This document shows positions 48,623-61,551 of a stretch of 64,000 bases of DNA, in pieces. This DNA is from Artocarpus heterophyllus (lineage: Eukaryota; Streptophyta; Magnoliopsida; Rosales; Moraceae): NCBI GenBank assembly GCA_025403435.1, contig CM046340.1, forward strand, positions 26,539,710 to 26,603,709, read 5' to 3'. The notes beneath the pieces were generated by a model. It did not search any database. It was not told the DNA's origin and saw nothing but the letters and a program-made list of their open reading frames with translations. Both the position numbers and the translations under genes were made by a program. Numbering within the stretch: position 1 is the stretch's first letter; each line of letters begins with the position of its first letter.

Positions 48623-50615
48623 TGTTAGACATGTATGCCCTAAGGAGTAAAAATATAATAAGTTTTTGGAGACATTTTTATCAACAAAGAATTTATTTAT
48701 TATTTATATACCAAATCTTGTCCTCTTTACGTTCATATTTGTTGAATGTATGTTAAGCAAACAATAGTCTAAGACTGTCAGTCTAAACCTTTAAGAATTG
48801 AGCATATGATGGACAGATTATGCGAAAGACATGATTCCTAAGGTGACGGTCTAAAACATAAGATCCGCAATCGAGGGAATAAATTTGGGCACTTTATTCA
48901 TGTAAAGATTGTTAAGTTGTCAATATCCCTTTTGGGAGATGGTTTGTCTTGACCATCAGAGCAGGACTTCGTGAATAGAAACATTGGCACGTTGTCATAG
49001 GTGACGATTTGTTGGATTGGGACATAAAGTGAATTGATTTGGATTAATAATTCTGTCTCGGCAAATCGATTCACTTTAGATAATCATTTGTATTGTATCT
49101 TAATCCTAAGATGAATAGTAGGCCCGTTGTCTTGACTTGTGTATTTTGATGTACCAAATGGTGACACCTATATCTTAATAGTGGTATGCATGCCGGAACA
49201 TTGGAGGCATGACTCTTGATAGCATAGACTTGTTATTTATAGATACGAAATCCATTGCTCCTCTTCAGGAGTAATGATATCCTCTTATATGTATTATCCT
49301 ATAATTGGAAAATTGGAGCGCTTAACTATTTGGATACATAGGTGTAACCGAATGGTATACTATCTTTGGATAGCAAGTTTTTTGATGGTGAGATAATGGA
49401 ACGTAAGATAAAAATAATCGGGAAGGTAAGACAGAACTTATCCTTAAGCCGATTATGGATTATCATATGGGGATATGATACACTATGATATGTCATGGAG
49501 ACTTAGCTATACGGGCTTCGTAATTCTATGTAGTTCGAGAGTGCAGCTCCAAGCTTTTAGTGGAGTAGCATTGAAGTTAATAATTATGAAATGTATATCT
49601 GGGATATGGGGTTTCGTAATTATCAGGAGCTTGAACTATATAGGTCTATTTGGTCTGCTTTGCTAGCTCACAACATTCTGTAACGATACGGCATGCTTTT
49701 TTAATAGTGATAACTTATGTCAGATTTATCAGATTGGTTGAAATTTGAAAGAATCAAATAATTCATATCTATTTATCGGTTAAATTAATTTTGTGATAAA
49801 ATTAATTGAAGATAAACTTGTTGAATTATTGGGATCGGATAATTCTTGTCTATTTATCGGATGATTTAATTTTGGATAAATTAGAGCAAGATAAACTTGT
49901 AGAATGATTGGGAATTCATTTATTTTCTTAGAGATTATCTAGATAAAGTTGTTTTGATCAGATAACTTCTCTATTGGTTTATTTGAATTAAAACTGAGAC
50001 TTTATCCTATAGATTCTCGGGTGAAAAATAAAAGATTCGCGGAGATTTTTTTATCGGCAGTTCGACCTGTCGATCCGCGTGTTTGGCCTACCAACAAGCG
50101 AAGGATAAGATTACGCGTTTCCACGCGGATCTTATTAGATATTGATCCGAACTTGATTCTGTTTCAAATTTTTGAGACCTAATCTTATAAGGACTGACCC
50201 TAAGACCAACCTCTATAAATAGGGAGTAAGTCTTAAGAGTTACTCATATCAATTAAGAGATTAAGAGTGATACTCTGCTAGTGAGAATCTTAAAACTCCC
50301 CGAGAGCTTTTGTTCATAAATCACGAACACTTGATTTGGGTTCTCTCGATTGGTTGGAAGGAGAGTCACTTGGTGGAAGAGCTGTACGTGTCAGCCCACA
50401 CTCACTCCAGTCGTGGATAGAGAATAGCAAAGAAGACCAGTTGGTTGAGGCTCTTCTAGAACATTACTTTTCTTCACGTTTTACAAGGGTTCTTCGGCAT
50501 ACAAAGGTTAGTAAGATCTGGTTAATTTATGCATATAGCATGTCAAACTTATGTTTTGAAAAAATACTCTGATGAAAAAAAATTTTAAATTTCGCTGCGC
50601 ACTCTTTTTTCAACA
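48623..50615 (+). repeat. 5' LTR of element D (1993 bp)
   Basis: Starts TGTTAGACATG and ends CTTTTTTCAACA. The TATA box is at 50214 (TATAAATAGG). Both U3 hairpins are present. The sense U5 ORF is open for 78 codons (50336-50572). The antisense ORF here has a TGG-to-TAG stop. Confidence 0.93.
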
Positions 50616-52346
50616 ATTGGTATTAGAGACATGGTTTTTACATAAATTTACGAGTTTGTGATCATGTTATATGTATAAATTTTGTGATCTTAATCTCTCC
50701 TATGCTTGAATTGAATTTTATAGAGAGTTGGCACTCTAAGTTTCTATATAATATTTATGTTGTCATGGATTATATGGTGAATGTTCATTAATTAAGTATG
50801 GTTGATTAAATGATTATTTAATTATTTATTAATTAATTAATTTATATCGGTTATGGTTCCTTAGTAGTTAGAATGTGTATCTTTGTTTTTCATGTAATTA
50901 GATGGTAGACTATCATTTCCGTCTAGGAATTATTATTTATTTTTAAATTTGAAAGAATCTTGTAATTAAATAATTATTCAGAGAAGACGGATCTAGAAGA
51001 CAAATCTAGAAGAATGATGATGGCGCTGCAAGGTATTTCCTAAGTCTCTAATGATGATGGCGCTCCAAGGTATTTCCTGAGTCTCTAATTTTATATTTTT
51101 GAATTGTTAAAAATAAAATTGATGAATTGCATTAAAAAATTGTATTTTCTAGAATGGGAGATTTCTGCTCGGTCAGCATGCCGAACATCACAGTTTAGCA
51201 GGCCGATGGTCATAGATCGGCAGGCTGGACGTGGGGTTTGGCATGCCGTCAATGGGGCAGAAATCAGGCGACTCTGGCCGCAAGCCAAACTTTCATGAGT
51301 CAGCAGGCCGATCTTACAGATCGGCAGGCCGATAGAGCATGACCAGTAGGCTGATCGCCCAGATCAGCTTGCCGACCGAGAGCTGAAAAATTTCCAAAAA
51401 AGGTGCAGTTTTTCCAATGCAGATTTAATTTTATTTTTGGGACAATTTTGAGAAACATTAAATTTGGATATGGCCGAAAATATGAAGTATTCGATTCATA
51501 TGGAATTGAAGACTTGAAGATGGGCATTACATGGAGAAGGATACAGCTTGAGGATTCAAGGATGAAGAATCGATAATGTGTCTCAATTATTCTCTTGTAA
51601 TCTTAGTTTTCTATTCTCTAGGGTGGAGCCATAATATTACGGTTATTTATTATTGTGCTTGTAGCTTTGCTTGATTGCTTTGCTTGTCTGCATTATAATA
51701 TGATTTGCCGTGTATATTGATAACATATAATATAGAATAGAGAGTGCCGCTCATATTAAAATTGTTCATGCATGTTCTTTAAATAAAACCTTGATTTCAA
51801 AAGATTGAGTGGGAAAAGGTTTTTGAAGAGAGGACCTAAGGCCTCCATCATTGGTCTATAGGTAGAACATGATGGTCCCGACACCAAGGAAGGGATTTCT
51901 ATCATGTACCAGATTAGATCTCTGAGAGGATAAGGTATTTTAGCATGATTTATGGTTGCACACTCCTAGGTGGTGATTATAAATCACAGATAAAATATTA
52001 AAATGATGGTTATATACTCACGTTAATTTTATTATTAACCTCCCCTAGGAGCTCTGTTAATAAAATTAATGGCCAAAGAAACGATTATTAATATATGCTG
52101 GATCATACGGGTCTTGGATGGCATATATTAATTAGGAGGGGATCCATGTTCCTGATTGAATTTAGCATGACTCCCCTAGGAGCTTATTGAATTCTGAGTT
52201 GGGAATTATTGTTGTAAGGTTGTGACATTTTTAAGGTTTTGACACATAAACACATTTGTATGTTTTTATATGATTGTGTTATCTTACTAAATTATTATCA
52301 TATGTTTGCTTATGTTTGGTATATAATTCTTTATTATAGATTAAAA
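50616..52346 (+). other. Element D primer-binding site and leader
   Basis: The primer-binding site reads TGGTATTAGAGA (50618-50629), two changes from consensus. The GC-rich motif cluster lies at 51165-51385, with clear copies of CGGCAGGCCGA (51320) and AGCAGGCCGAT (51301). CCTAGG motifs occur near 51964, 52043 and 52174. A short local duplication of GATGATGGCGCT...AAGGTATTTCCT is seen at 51016-51080. Confidence 0.82.
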
Positions 52347-55300
52347 ATGTCTAAAAATGCTTTATCATCGATAGTTGACAACAACCTATTAACCGGAGAA
52401 AACTATAATGCTTAGAAACAGAACCTGGATATCATCCTTTCATTTGAGAAACTGAAATATATACTGACAATCCCTTGTCCTCCTGAGCCTACGGGAGACT
52501 CAACTAATGAGCAATTCTAAGCGTATGATCGCTAAAAAGATGCTAATGATTAGGCCCGCTGCTATGTTATGGCTAGCATGAATAACGTGCTACAGGCTCA
52601 ACATCAAGATTATGAGACTGCAAAGCAGATCTTGGATAATCTTGAAGATATGTTTGGAGGCCAAGCCATAACAAAGCAGCAAGAGGCGCTTCAAAAACTT
52701 TTAAACTGTAGACAAAGGCTGGGGACATCTGTAAAGGAGCATATGATGTTGGTCATAGGTTACCTCGCTGAAGCTTAAACCAATGGAGCCGACATCAATG
52801 CTGAAACTTAGATGACTATGGTCTTTGAGACTCTGTCTAAGGAATTTATTCCATTTAGAGCTACTTTTAATTTAAGCAATAGATGGGATATGACCTTAAT
52901 AGAATTAATGAAACAGTTACAGGAGTTTGAATTGCAGATCAGGAAGTCTCCTGTGGGTGGTGAGGCCAACATGGTAGCTACTTCTGGTTCCAATCCTAAC
53001 TCTAGGAATGGAAAGAAGCAACGGGCCAAGAACGAGAAGTCTTCTATTCCTGCTAGCACCAAGAGCAAGAAGAAGAAGAAGAAGAACCTAAAGAAGCTTA
53101 AGTGCTTCTTCCGTGAGAAGATCGGGCATATTAAGAAGCATTGCAAGGACTTCCTTTCCAAAGGAGGTAGGTGTGATCTTTTGTATTTAGAAACTTGTTC
53201 GGTTGAGGAATCCAGTGACATTTGGGTTATAGATTCTGGTGCAACTAATCATGTTTGTGTTTCTCTGCAAGGGTTCAAAGAAACGAGAAGTCTGCGGCAT
53301 GAAGACTTCACGCTTTGGATGGGCGATGGATCCTTGGTCTTAGCAGAAGCAGTGGGAGACGTCCATCTTTATTTTGATAATTATAGGAATTTATTTTTGT
53401 AAGATTGTTTTTATGCTCCTAAATTTAAAAGGAATTTAATTTCTGTATCTTGTTTATTTAAAGACTCCTATTTGGTTTCTTTTAATGATAAAGTGGTGAT
53501 TCGTAAAAACAAATCTTTTATCTATTCTGGATGATTACAAAATAATCTATTTTTTATCAAACCTAAGATGGACTTATTGCTTAATGCTGAGATGAATGAT
53601 AATAAGTCTAAAAGACTTAAAACTTCTCACTCTAATAAGACTTATCTTTGGCATTTGCGCCTCGGTCATATTAACTTGAATAGGATTAAAAGGTTGGTAA
53701 GGGATGGACCTTTAAGTCACTTAAAGGTGGAATCTATGCCTCAATATGAATCTTGTTTGGAGGGTAAAATGACCAAAAGACCATTCAGGTCTAAAGGCAA
53801 TAGGGCCGAAGGGGTTCTAGAACTTGTGCATAGTGATGTTTGCAAACCGATGAACATCCGGGCACGGGGAGGGTATGAGTACTTCGTCACTTTTATTGAT
53901 GATTACTCAATATATGAGTATGTGTACTTGATGCACCACAAAAGTGAAACTTTTGAAAAGTTCAAGGAGTTTCGGGCTGAAGTAGAGAAGCAATTCGGTA
54001 GAGCCATAAAGGCACTTCGATCCGATCGAGGTGAAGAATACCTTTCTGATGAGTTCTTGGGACACTTATTAGAGAATAGGATTTTATCCCATTTGACTGC
54101 ACCGGGCATTCTACAGCAGCATAGTGGAGAGAAGAAATAGGACTTTGTTAGACATGATTAGGTCTATGATGAGTTATTCATCATTGCCTTTATCCTTTTG
54201 GGGATATGCTCTACAAACCGCATGTTATCTTTTAAACAATGTGCCTTCAAAATCGGTCCCTAAAACTCCTCACGAGTTGTGGACGAGTAGGAAGACATCC
54301 TTAAACCATATTTGCATATGAGGATGTCCGGCTCATGTCCTATTTAAGGATCCGAATAAGTTAGAAGCACGTTCAGAAGTTTACGTATTTATAGGATATC
54401 CAAAAGGGACTAAAGTGGGTTATTTTTATAGCCTAAAGGAAAAGAAAGTCGTGGTTTCAACTAATGCAACTTTCCTTGAGGAGAGTTACATGGATGACTT
54501 TAAACCTCGAAGCAAAGTAGTGCTTGAGGAGTTAAGGAGTGATCCGATCACTTTGGAGGTTTCGAATGAAACTATTCTGATCAGTGTAGAAAAACCAAAC
54601 AAACCTGAATAACAACCTCAGGGGCTTCGACGTAGTGTGAGGATCAGGCGTCAACTTGAGAGGTATATGTTCAATGGAGAAGAATTTTTGGCTGAACCAG
54701 AAGAACATGACAGGGATCCTTATACTTACGTAGAAGCTATGGAGGATGTTGATTCAAAACTCTGGATAGAGGCCATGAACATAGAGATGAAGTCTATGGA
54801 GACTAATCAGGTTTGGAAGCTTGTGGTTCTTCATGAAGGGGTAAAACCCATAGGGTGTAAGTGAATCTACAAGAGGAAGAGAGGAGTGGATGGAAAGGTT
54901 GAAACCTTTAAGGCTAGACTGGTAGCTAAGGGTTATACGCAAAAGGAAGGAATCGATTATGAGGAAACTTTTTTGCCTATAGCCATGCTTAAGTCCATCT
55001 GGATTCTCTTGTCTGTAACTGCCGCTCTCGACTACGAGATTTGACAGATAGATGTCAAGACGGCTTTTCTAAATGGCTATTTTGATGAGTCCATTTATAT
55101 GGAACAACCAGACAGGTTCAAGGTCACGGGTCAAAAGGGTAAGGTTTGTAAGCTACTAAAGTCAGTTTATGGACTTAAGCAGGCTTCCCGTTCTTGGAAC
55201 ATAAGATTTGATCAGGTGATCAAGACTTATGGCTTCTCACAAAATGTGGATGAACCATGTGTTTACAAACACATTAAGAATGAGAATGTGGTTTTTCTAC

Positions 55301-55571
55301 TGCTCTATGTAGATGACATTCTACTAATTGACAATGACATTGGGGTATTGTCATCGGTCAAATTATGGTTGACCAAGCAGTTTGACATGAAAGACTTGGG
55401 TGAGGCTAATTTTGTTCTCGACATCCATATTTTTCAGGATAGGAAGAATAAAATGATAGCTTTGTCCTAGGCCAGCTACATAGATAAAATTCTCAGGAGG
55501 TTTGCAATGTAGGATTCCAAGAAAGGTGGGCAACCATCTAGGTCTGGAATTACTCTTTCTAAGAAAGACTC
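52347..55571 (+). pseudogene. Element D gag-pol pseudogene, truncated by element E
   Basis: Gag starts MSKNALSSIVDNN at 52347. Stops come early (TGG to TAG near 52412). The gag middle and knuckle lie in 52812-53402. The knuckle reads CFFREKIGHIKKHC, with the second cysteine lost to arginine. The protease site DSGATNHVC is intact (about 53230). The gag-pre-integrase and integrase core are at 53568-54140 and the integrase C-terminus at 54415-54612. Reverse transcriptase follows (54890-55470) with [11 protein letters not shown] and YVDD at 55306-55317. It ends at 55571 in the connection before RNase H, where E is inserted. It is not functional. Confidence 0.92.
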
Positions 55572-57584
55572 TATTGGAAACACGGTGCGCAGCGGAATTT
55601 TAAAAATTTTTCGTCAGAGTAATTTCTAAAACACAAGTTTGACATGCTATATGTATAAATTAGACAGATCTTACTAACCTTTGTGTGAAGAACCTCCGCA
55701 ACCTGTGTAGAGAAGTAATGTTCCAGAAGAGCCTCAACCAACTGGTCTTCTTTGTTATTCTCTATCCACAACCGGAGTGAGTGTGGGCTCACACGTACAG
55801 CTCTTCCACCAGCGACTCTCCTTCCAACCAAGAGAGAGAACCCAAAGCTAGTGTTCGTGATTTGTGAACAAAAGCTCTCAGGGAGTTTTTAGATGCTCAC
55901 TAGAAGAGTATCACTCTTAATCTCTCAATTACTCTTAGTAAATCATAAGACACACTCCCTTTTATAGCTATTGGTCTTGGGGTCAGTTCTTATCAGATTA
56001 GGTCTCAAAAACTCGAAACAGAATCAAGTTCAGATCAATATCTGATAATAAGATCTGCATGAAAATGCGTAATCTTATCACCCGCTGATCGGTAGGCCGA
56101 ACAGGTCCCATCGACAGGCCAAACACGTCATTCGACAGGCCGAACTCCCGTGAAAAAATCTCCGCGAATCTTTTATTTTCCACTCGAGATTCTATAGGAT
56201 AAAGTCTCAGTTTTGATTCAAATAACCCAATAGAGAAGATATCGGATCAAAACAAACTTTATCAAGATAAGCTCTAAGAAAATAAATCAATTCACAATAA
56301 TTCTACAAGTTTATCTTGATTTAATTTATCCAAAATTAAATCAACCAATAAACAAACAAGAATTATCCGATCCTAATAATTCAACAAGTTTATCTTAAAT
56401 TAATTTTATTACAAAATTAATTCAACCAATAAACAAACATGAATTATTTGATTCTTACAAATTTTAAACCAATCTGATAATTCTGACATAAGTCACCAAT
56501 TATTGGAAAAGCACGCTGTGTCGTTGCAGGATTTTATGAGCTAGCAAAGGGGACCAAAATGGACCTATAAAGTTCAAGCTCAAGATAATTATGAAACCCA
56601 ATATCCCAGATATACATTTCACAACTATCAACTCCAACACTACTCCACTAAAAGCTTGGAGCTGCACTTTCAAACTTTATAGAATTACGAAGCTTGTGTA
56701 GCTAAGTATCCATGACATATCAAAGTGTATTGTATCCCCATATGATAATCTATAACCGACTTAAGGACAAGTTCTGTCTTACCTTCCCGATTATTTTTAT
56801 CTTATGTTCCATTGTCTCACCATTAGAAAACTTACCATCCAAAGATAGTATACCATTCGGTTACACCTATGTATTCAAATGGTTAAGCGCTCCAGTTTTC
56901 CAATTACAGGATAACGCATATAAGAGGATATCATTACTCCTAAAGAGGAGCTATGGATTCCATATCTATGAATAACAAGTCTATGCTATCAAGAGTCATG
57001 CCTCCAACGTACCGGCATGCATACCACTATTGAGATGTGGGAGTCAGCCCTTGGCACATCAAAAGACACAAGCCGAGGCAATGGGCCCACTATTCATCTC
57101 AGGATTAAGATACAATACAAATGACTATCTAAAGTGAATCGATTTGCCAAGACAGAATTATTAATCCAAATCAATTCACTTTATGTCCCGATCCAACACA
57201 TCGTCACCTATGACAACATGCCAATGTTTCTATTCACGGAGTCCAACTCCGATGGTCAAGACAAACCATCTCCCAATAGAGATATAGACAACATAACAAT
57301 TTTTACATGAATAAAGCGCCTAACTTTATTCCCTCGATTGTGGATCATATGTGTTAGACCGTCACCTTAAGAATCGTGTCTTCCGCATAATCATCCCATC
57401 ATATGCCCAATTCTTAAGGTTTAGACTGACAGTCTCAGACTGCTGTTTGCTTATCATACATTCAACAAATATGAACGTAAAGAGGACAAGATTTGGTATA
57501 TATAAATGAATAAATTCTTTATTGATAAAAAATGTCTCCAAAAACGTATTACATTTTTACTCCTTGGGGCATACATGTCTAACA
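55572..57584 (-). repeat. 3' LTR of element E (2013 bp)
   Basis: Left end reads TATTGGAAACACGG (TG changed to TA), right end CATGTCTAACA. The polypurine tract is read as AAGTGGGAGAT on the minus strand beside it. The antisense ORF is open at 87 codons (56712-56975, plus strand), and the sense U5 ORF at up to 86 codons (55571-55831, minus). Confidence 0.93.
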
Positions 57585-57598
57585 ATCTCCCACTTGCA

Positions 57599-60500
57599 CT
57601 AAGTGAGTAAATACAGCAAATTTCGCATCCCCATAGCTTCCACATGCCTCTTGAAGACTCTCCCAGTAAGTGTCTTTGTAAATGCATCAGTTAAATTGTC
57701 CTCTGATGCGATCTTGCACACCGCGACATGCCCGCCCTCAACAAAGTCCTTTATCACATGATACTTCTGATCAATATGCTTACTCCTGTTGTGAAATCTT
57801 GGTTCCTTAGCATTAGCTACCGCCACACTGTTATCACAGTACAGTGATACCGCTTTATCTATACCAGGAACTACCTTAAGATCCTTAAGAAACTTGCGGA
57901 GCCATATTGCTTCTTTCGAAGCATCACTAGCCACCACATACTCGGCCTCCATCGTTGAATCCGAAGTGCAATCTTGCTTCGCACTTCTCCAACTGATGGC
58001 ACTGCCGCCCAGAGTAAACACAAACCCCAAAGTCGATTTCCTAGAATCCAGACAGGATTGAAAATCTGAGTCAGTGTATCCTAGAAGAGTTAAGTTCTCA
58101 CCCGAATACACAAGCATATACCCTCGAGTCCTTCTCAGGTACTTGAAAATATGCTTTACTGCAACCCAATGGTTCAGTCCTAGATCCGCCTAAAATCGAC
58201 TAACAATCCCGACCGCATAGCTAATATCCAGTCGTGTGCAAAGTATGGCATACATGAGACTACCCACTACTGAAGCATAAGGCACCTTCTTCATGTATTC
58301 TCTTTCTTCATAAGACTTTGGAGAGTCTTTCTTAGAAAGAGTAATCCAGACCTAGATGGTTGCCCACCTTTCTTGGAATCCTGCATTGCAAACCTCCTGA
58401 GAATTTTATCTATGTAGTTGGCCTGTGACAAAGCTATCATTTTGTTCTTCCTATCCTGAAAGATCTGGATACCGAGAACAAAATTAGCCTCACCCAAGTC
58501 CTTCATGTCAAACTATTTGGTCAACCATAATTTGACCGATGACAACGCCCCAACGTCATTGCCAATTAGCAGAATGTCATCTACATAGAGCAGTAGAAAA
58601 ACCACCTTCTCATCCTTTATGTGTTTGTAAACACATCGTTCATCCACATTTTGTGAGAACCTATAAGTCTTGATCACTTGATCAAATCTTATGTTCCAAG
58701 AACGGGATGCCTGCTTAAGTCCATAAATTGACTTTAGCAGCTTACAAACCTTACCCTCTTGACCCGCGACCTTGAACCCGTCTGGTTGTATCATATAAAT
58801 GGACTCATCAAGATAGCCATTTAGAAAAGCCATCTTGACATCCATATGCCAAATCTCATAGTCGAGAGAGGCAGCTATGGACAAGAGAATCCGGATGGAC
58901 TTAAGCATGGCTACAGGCGAAAAGGTTTCCTCATAATCGATTCCTTCCTTTTGCGTATAACCCTTAGCTACCAGTCTAGCCTTAAAAGGTTTCAACCTTT
59001 CCATCCATTCCTCTTTTCCTCTTGTAGATCCACTTACACCCTATAGGTTTTACCCCTTCGAAAAGATCCACAAGCTCCCAGACCCGATTTGTCTCCATAG
59101 ATTTCATCTCTATGTCCATGGCCTCTGTCCAGAGTCTTGCATCAACATCCTCCATAGCTTCTGCGTAAGTATAAGGATCCTTGCATGTTCATCCGGTTCA
59201 ACCAAGAAGACCTCCCCATTGAACATATACCTTTCAGGTTGACGCCCGATCCTCCCACTACGCCGAAGCCCCTGTGATTGTTGTTCAGGTTTGCTTGGTT
59301 TTTCTACACCGATCGGAATGGTTTCGTTCGGAACCTCTGGAGTGAATGGATCACCCCTTAACTCCTCAAGCACCACTTTGCTTCAAGGTTTAAAGTCGCC
59401 CATGTAACTCTCCTAAAGGAAAGTTGCATTAGTTGAAACCACGACTTTATTTTCCTTTGGGTTATAAAAATAACCCCCTTTAGTCCCTTTTGGATATCCT
59501 ACAAACACGCAAACTTTTGAACGTGCTTTCAACTTATTCAGATCCTTAAACAGGACATGAGCCGGACATCCCCATATGCGAATATGGTTTAAGGATATCT
59601 TCCTTCTTGTCCACAACTCGTGAGGAGTTTTAGGGACCGATTTTGAAGGCACATTGTTCAAAAGATAACATGCAGTTTGTAGTGCATATCCCCAAAAGGA
59701 TAAAGACAATGGTGAATAACTCATCATGGACCTAATCATGTCCAAAAAAGTCCTATTCCTTCTCTCTGCTACGCCATTCTACTGCGGAGTGCCCAGCGCA
59801 GTCAAATGGGATAAAATCCCATTCTCTAACAAGTGTCCCAAGAACTCATTAGAAAGGTATTCTCCACCTCGATCAGATCGAAGTGCCTTTATGGGTCTAC
59901 CCCATTGCTTTTCCACTTTAGCCCAAAACTCCCTGAACTTATCATAAGTTTCGCTTTTGTGGTGCATCAGGTACACATACCCATTTCTTGAGTAATCGTC
60001 AATAAAAGTGACGAAGTACTCATACCCTCCTCGTGCCTGGATGTTCATCGGTCCACAAACATCACTATGCATAAGTTTCAGAACTCCTTCGGCCCTATTG
60101 CCCTTGGACCCGTATGGTCTTTTGGTCATTTTACCCTCCAAACAAGATTCACATTGAGGTATAGATTCCACCTTTAAGTGACTTAAAGGTCCATCCCTTA
60201 CCAACCTTTGAATTCTATTGAGGTTAATATGACCAAGGTGCAAATGCCAAAGATAAGTCTTATTAGAGTGAGAAGTTTTAAGTCTTTTAGAGTCATTATC
60301 ATTTATCTCAGCATTAAGCAATAAGTCCATCTTAGGTTTGATAAAATATAGATTATTTTGCATCCATCCATAACAGATAAAAGATTTGTTTTTATGAATC
60401 ACCACTTTTTCATTAAAAGATACCACGTAGGAGTCTTAAAATAAACAAGATATAGAAATTAAATTCCTTTTAAATTTAGGAACACAAAAACAATCTCAGA

Positions 60501-61551
60501 AAATTAAATTTCTATAATTATCAAAATAAAGATGGACATCTCCCACTGCTTCCGCTGAGACCAAGGATCCATCGCCCATCCGAAGCGTGAAGTCCTCATG
60601 TAGCAGACTTCTCGTTTCTTTGAATCCCTGTAGAGAAACACAAACATGATTAGTTGCTCCAAAATCTATGACCTAGATGTCACTGGATTCCTCAATCAAA
60701 CAAGTTTCTAAATATAGAAGATTACACCTACCTCCTTTGGAAAGGAAGTCCTTGCAATTCTTCTTGATATGTCTGACCTTTCCACAGAAGAAGCACTTAA
60801 GCTTCTTTGGGTTCTTCTTCTTCTTTTTCTTGCTCTTGGTAGCAGCAGGAACAGAAGACTTCCCATTCTTGGCCCGTTGCTTCTTTCCATTCCCTGAGTT
60901 AGGATTGGAACCAGAAGCAGCCACCATGTTGGCCTCACCACCGGCAGGAGACTCCTTGATCAGCAGTTCGAACTCCTGTAACTGTTTCATTAGTTCTGTC
61001 AAGGTCATATCCCGTCTATTGCTTAAATTAAAAGTAGCTCTAAACGAAATAAATTCCTTAGACAGCGTCTCAAAGACCATAGTCATCTGAGTTTCAACAT
61101 CGATGTCGGCTCCATTGGTTTGAGCCTCAGCGAGGTAACCCATGACCAACATCATGTGCTCCTTTACAGATGTCCCCGGTCTCTGTCTCCAATTTAAGAG
61201 TTTCTGAAGCGCCCCTTGCCGCTTCGTTATGACCTGGCCTCCAAACATATCCTCAAGATTATCCAAGATCTACTTCACAGTCTCATAATCTTGATGTTGA
61301 GCCTGCAGCATGTTGTTCATGCTAGCCATAACATAGCAGCGGGCCTGATCATTAGCATCTTTCCAGAGATCGTACGCTTGGAATTGCACATTACTTGAGT
61401 CTCCCGTAGGCTCGGGGGGACAAGGGGTTGTCAGTACATATTTCAGTTTCTCAAAGGATAGGACGATGTCCAGGTTCTGTTTCCAATCGTTATAATTCTC
61501 ACCGGTTAATTGGTTTTTGTCAAGTATCGATGATAAAGTGTTTTTAGACAT
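57599..61551 (-). pseudogene. Element E gag-pol, full domain set with several stops
   Basis: Gag starts MSKNTLSSILDKNQL at 61551. The frame stays largely aligned to a TAG at 57599-57601, just before the polypurine tract. Domains: gag (60673-61551), lysine tract and intact CCHC knuckle (CFFCGKVRHIKKNC, about 60755-60796), protease, gag-pre-integrase and integrase core (59779-60426, with FIDDYSRN and ALRSDRGGEYLSNEF), integrase C-terminus (59110-59745), reverse transcriptase (58513-59004, YVDD at 58576-58587) and RNase H (57599-58117, DSTMEAEYVVASDASKEAI, LYCDNSVAV). Stops near 61267, 60670, 60435, 59776, 59410, 59377 and 58507, and a frameshift near 59110, break it. Several are single C-to-T or G-to-A changes. 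Confidence 0.93.

Larger units (their letters stand above)
48623..55571 (+). mobile_element. Copia element D, 3' part outside window
   Basis: A plus-strand member of the family inserted into element C. It has a 5' LTR, primer-binding site, leader, gag, protease, integrase and most of reverse transcriptase. At 55572 it is broken by element E, so its RNase H and 3' LTR should resume to the right of the window. The left flank TCCTT (48618-48622) should recur there. Confidence 0.92.
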
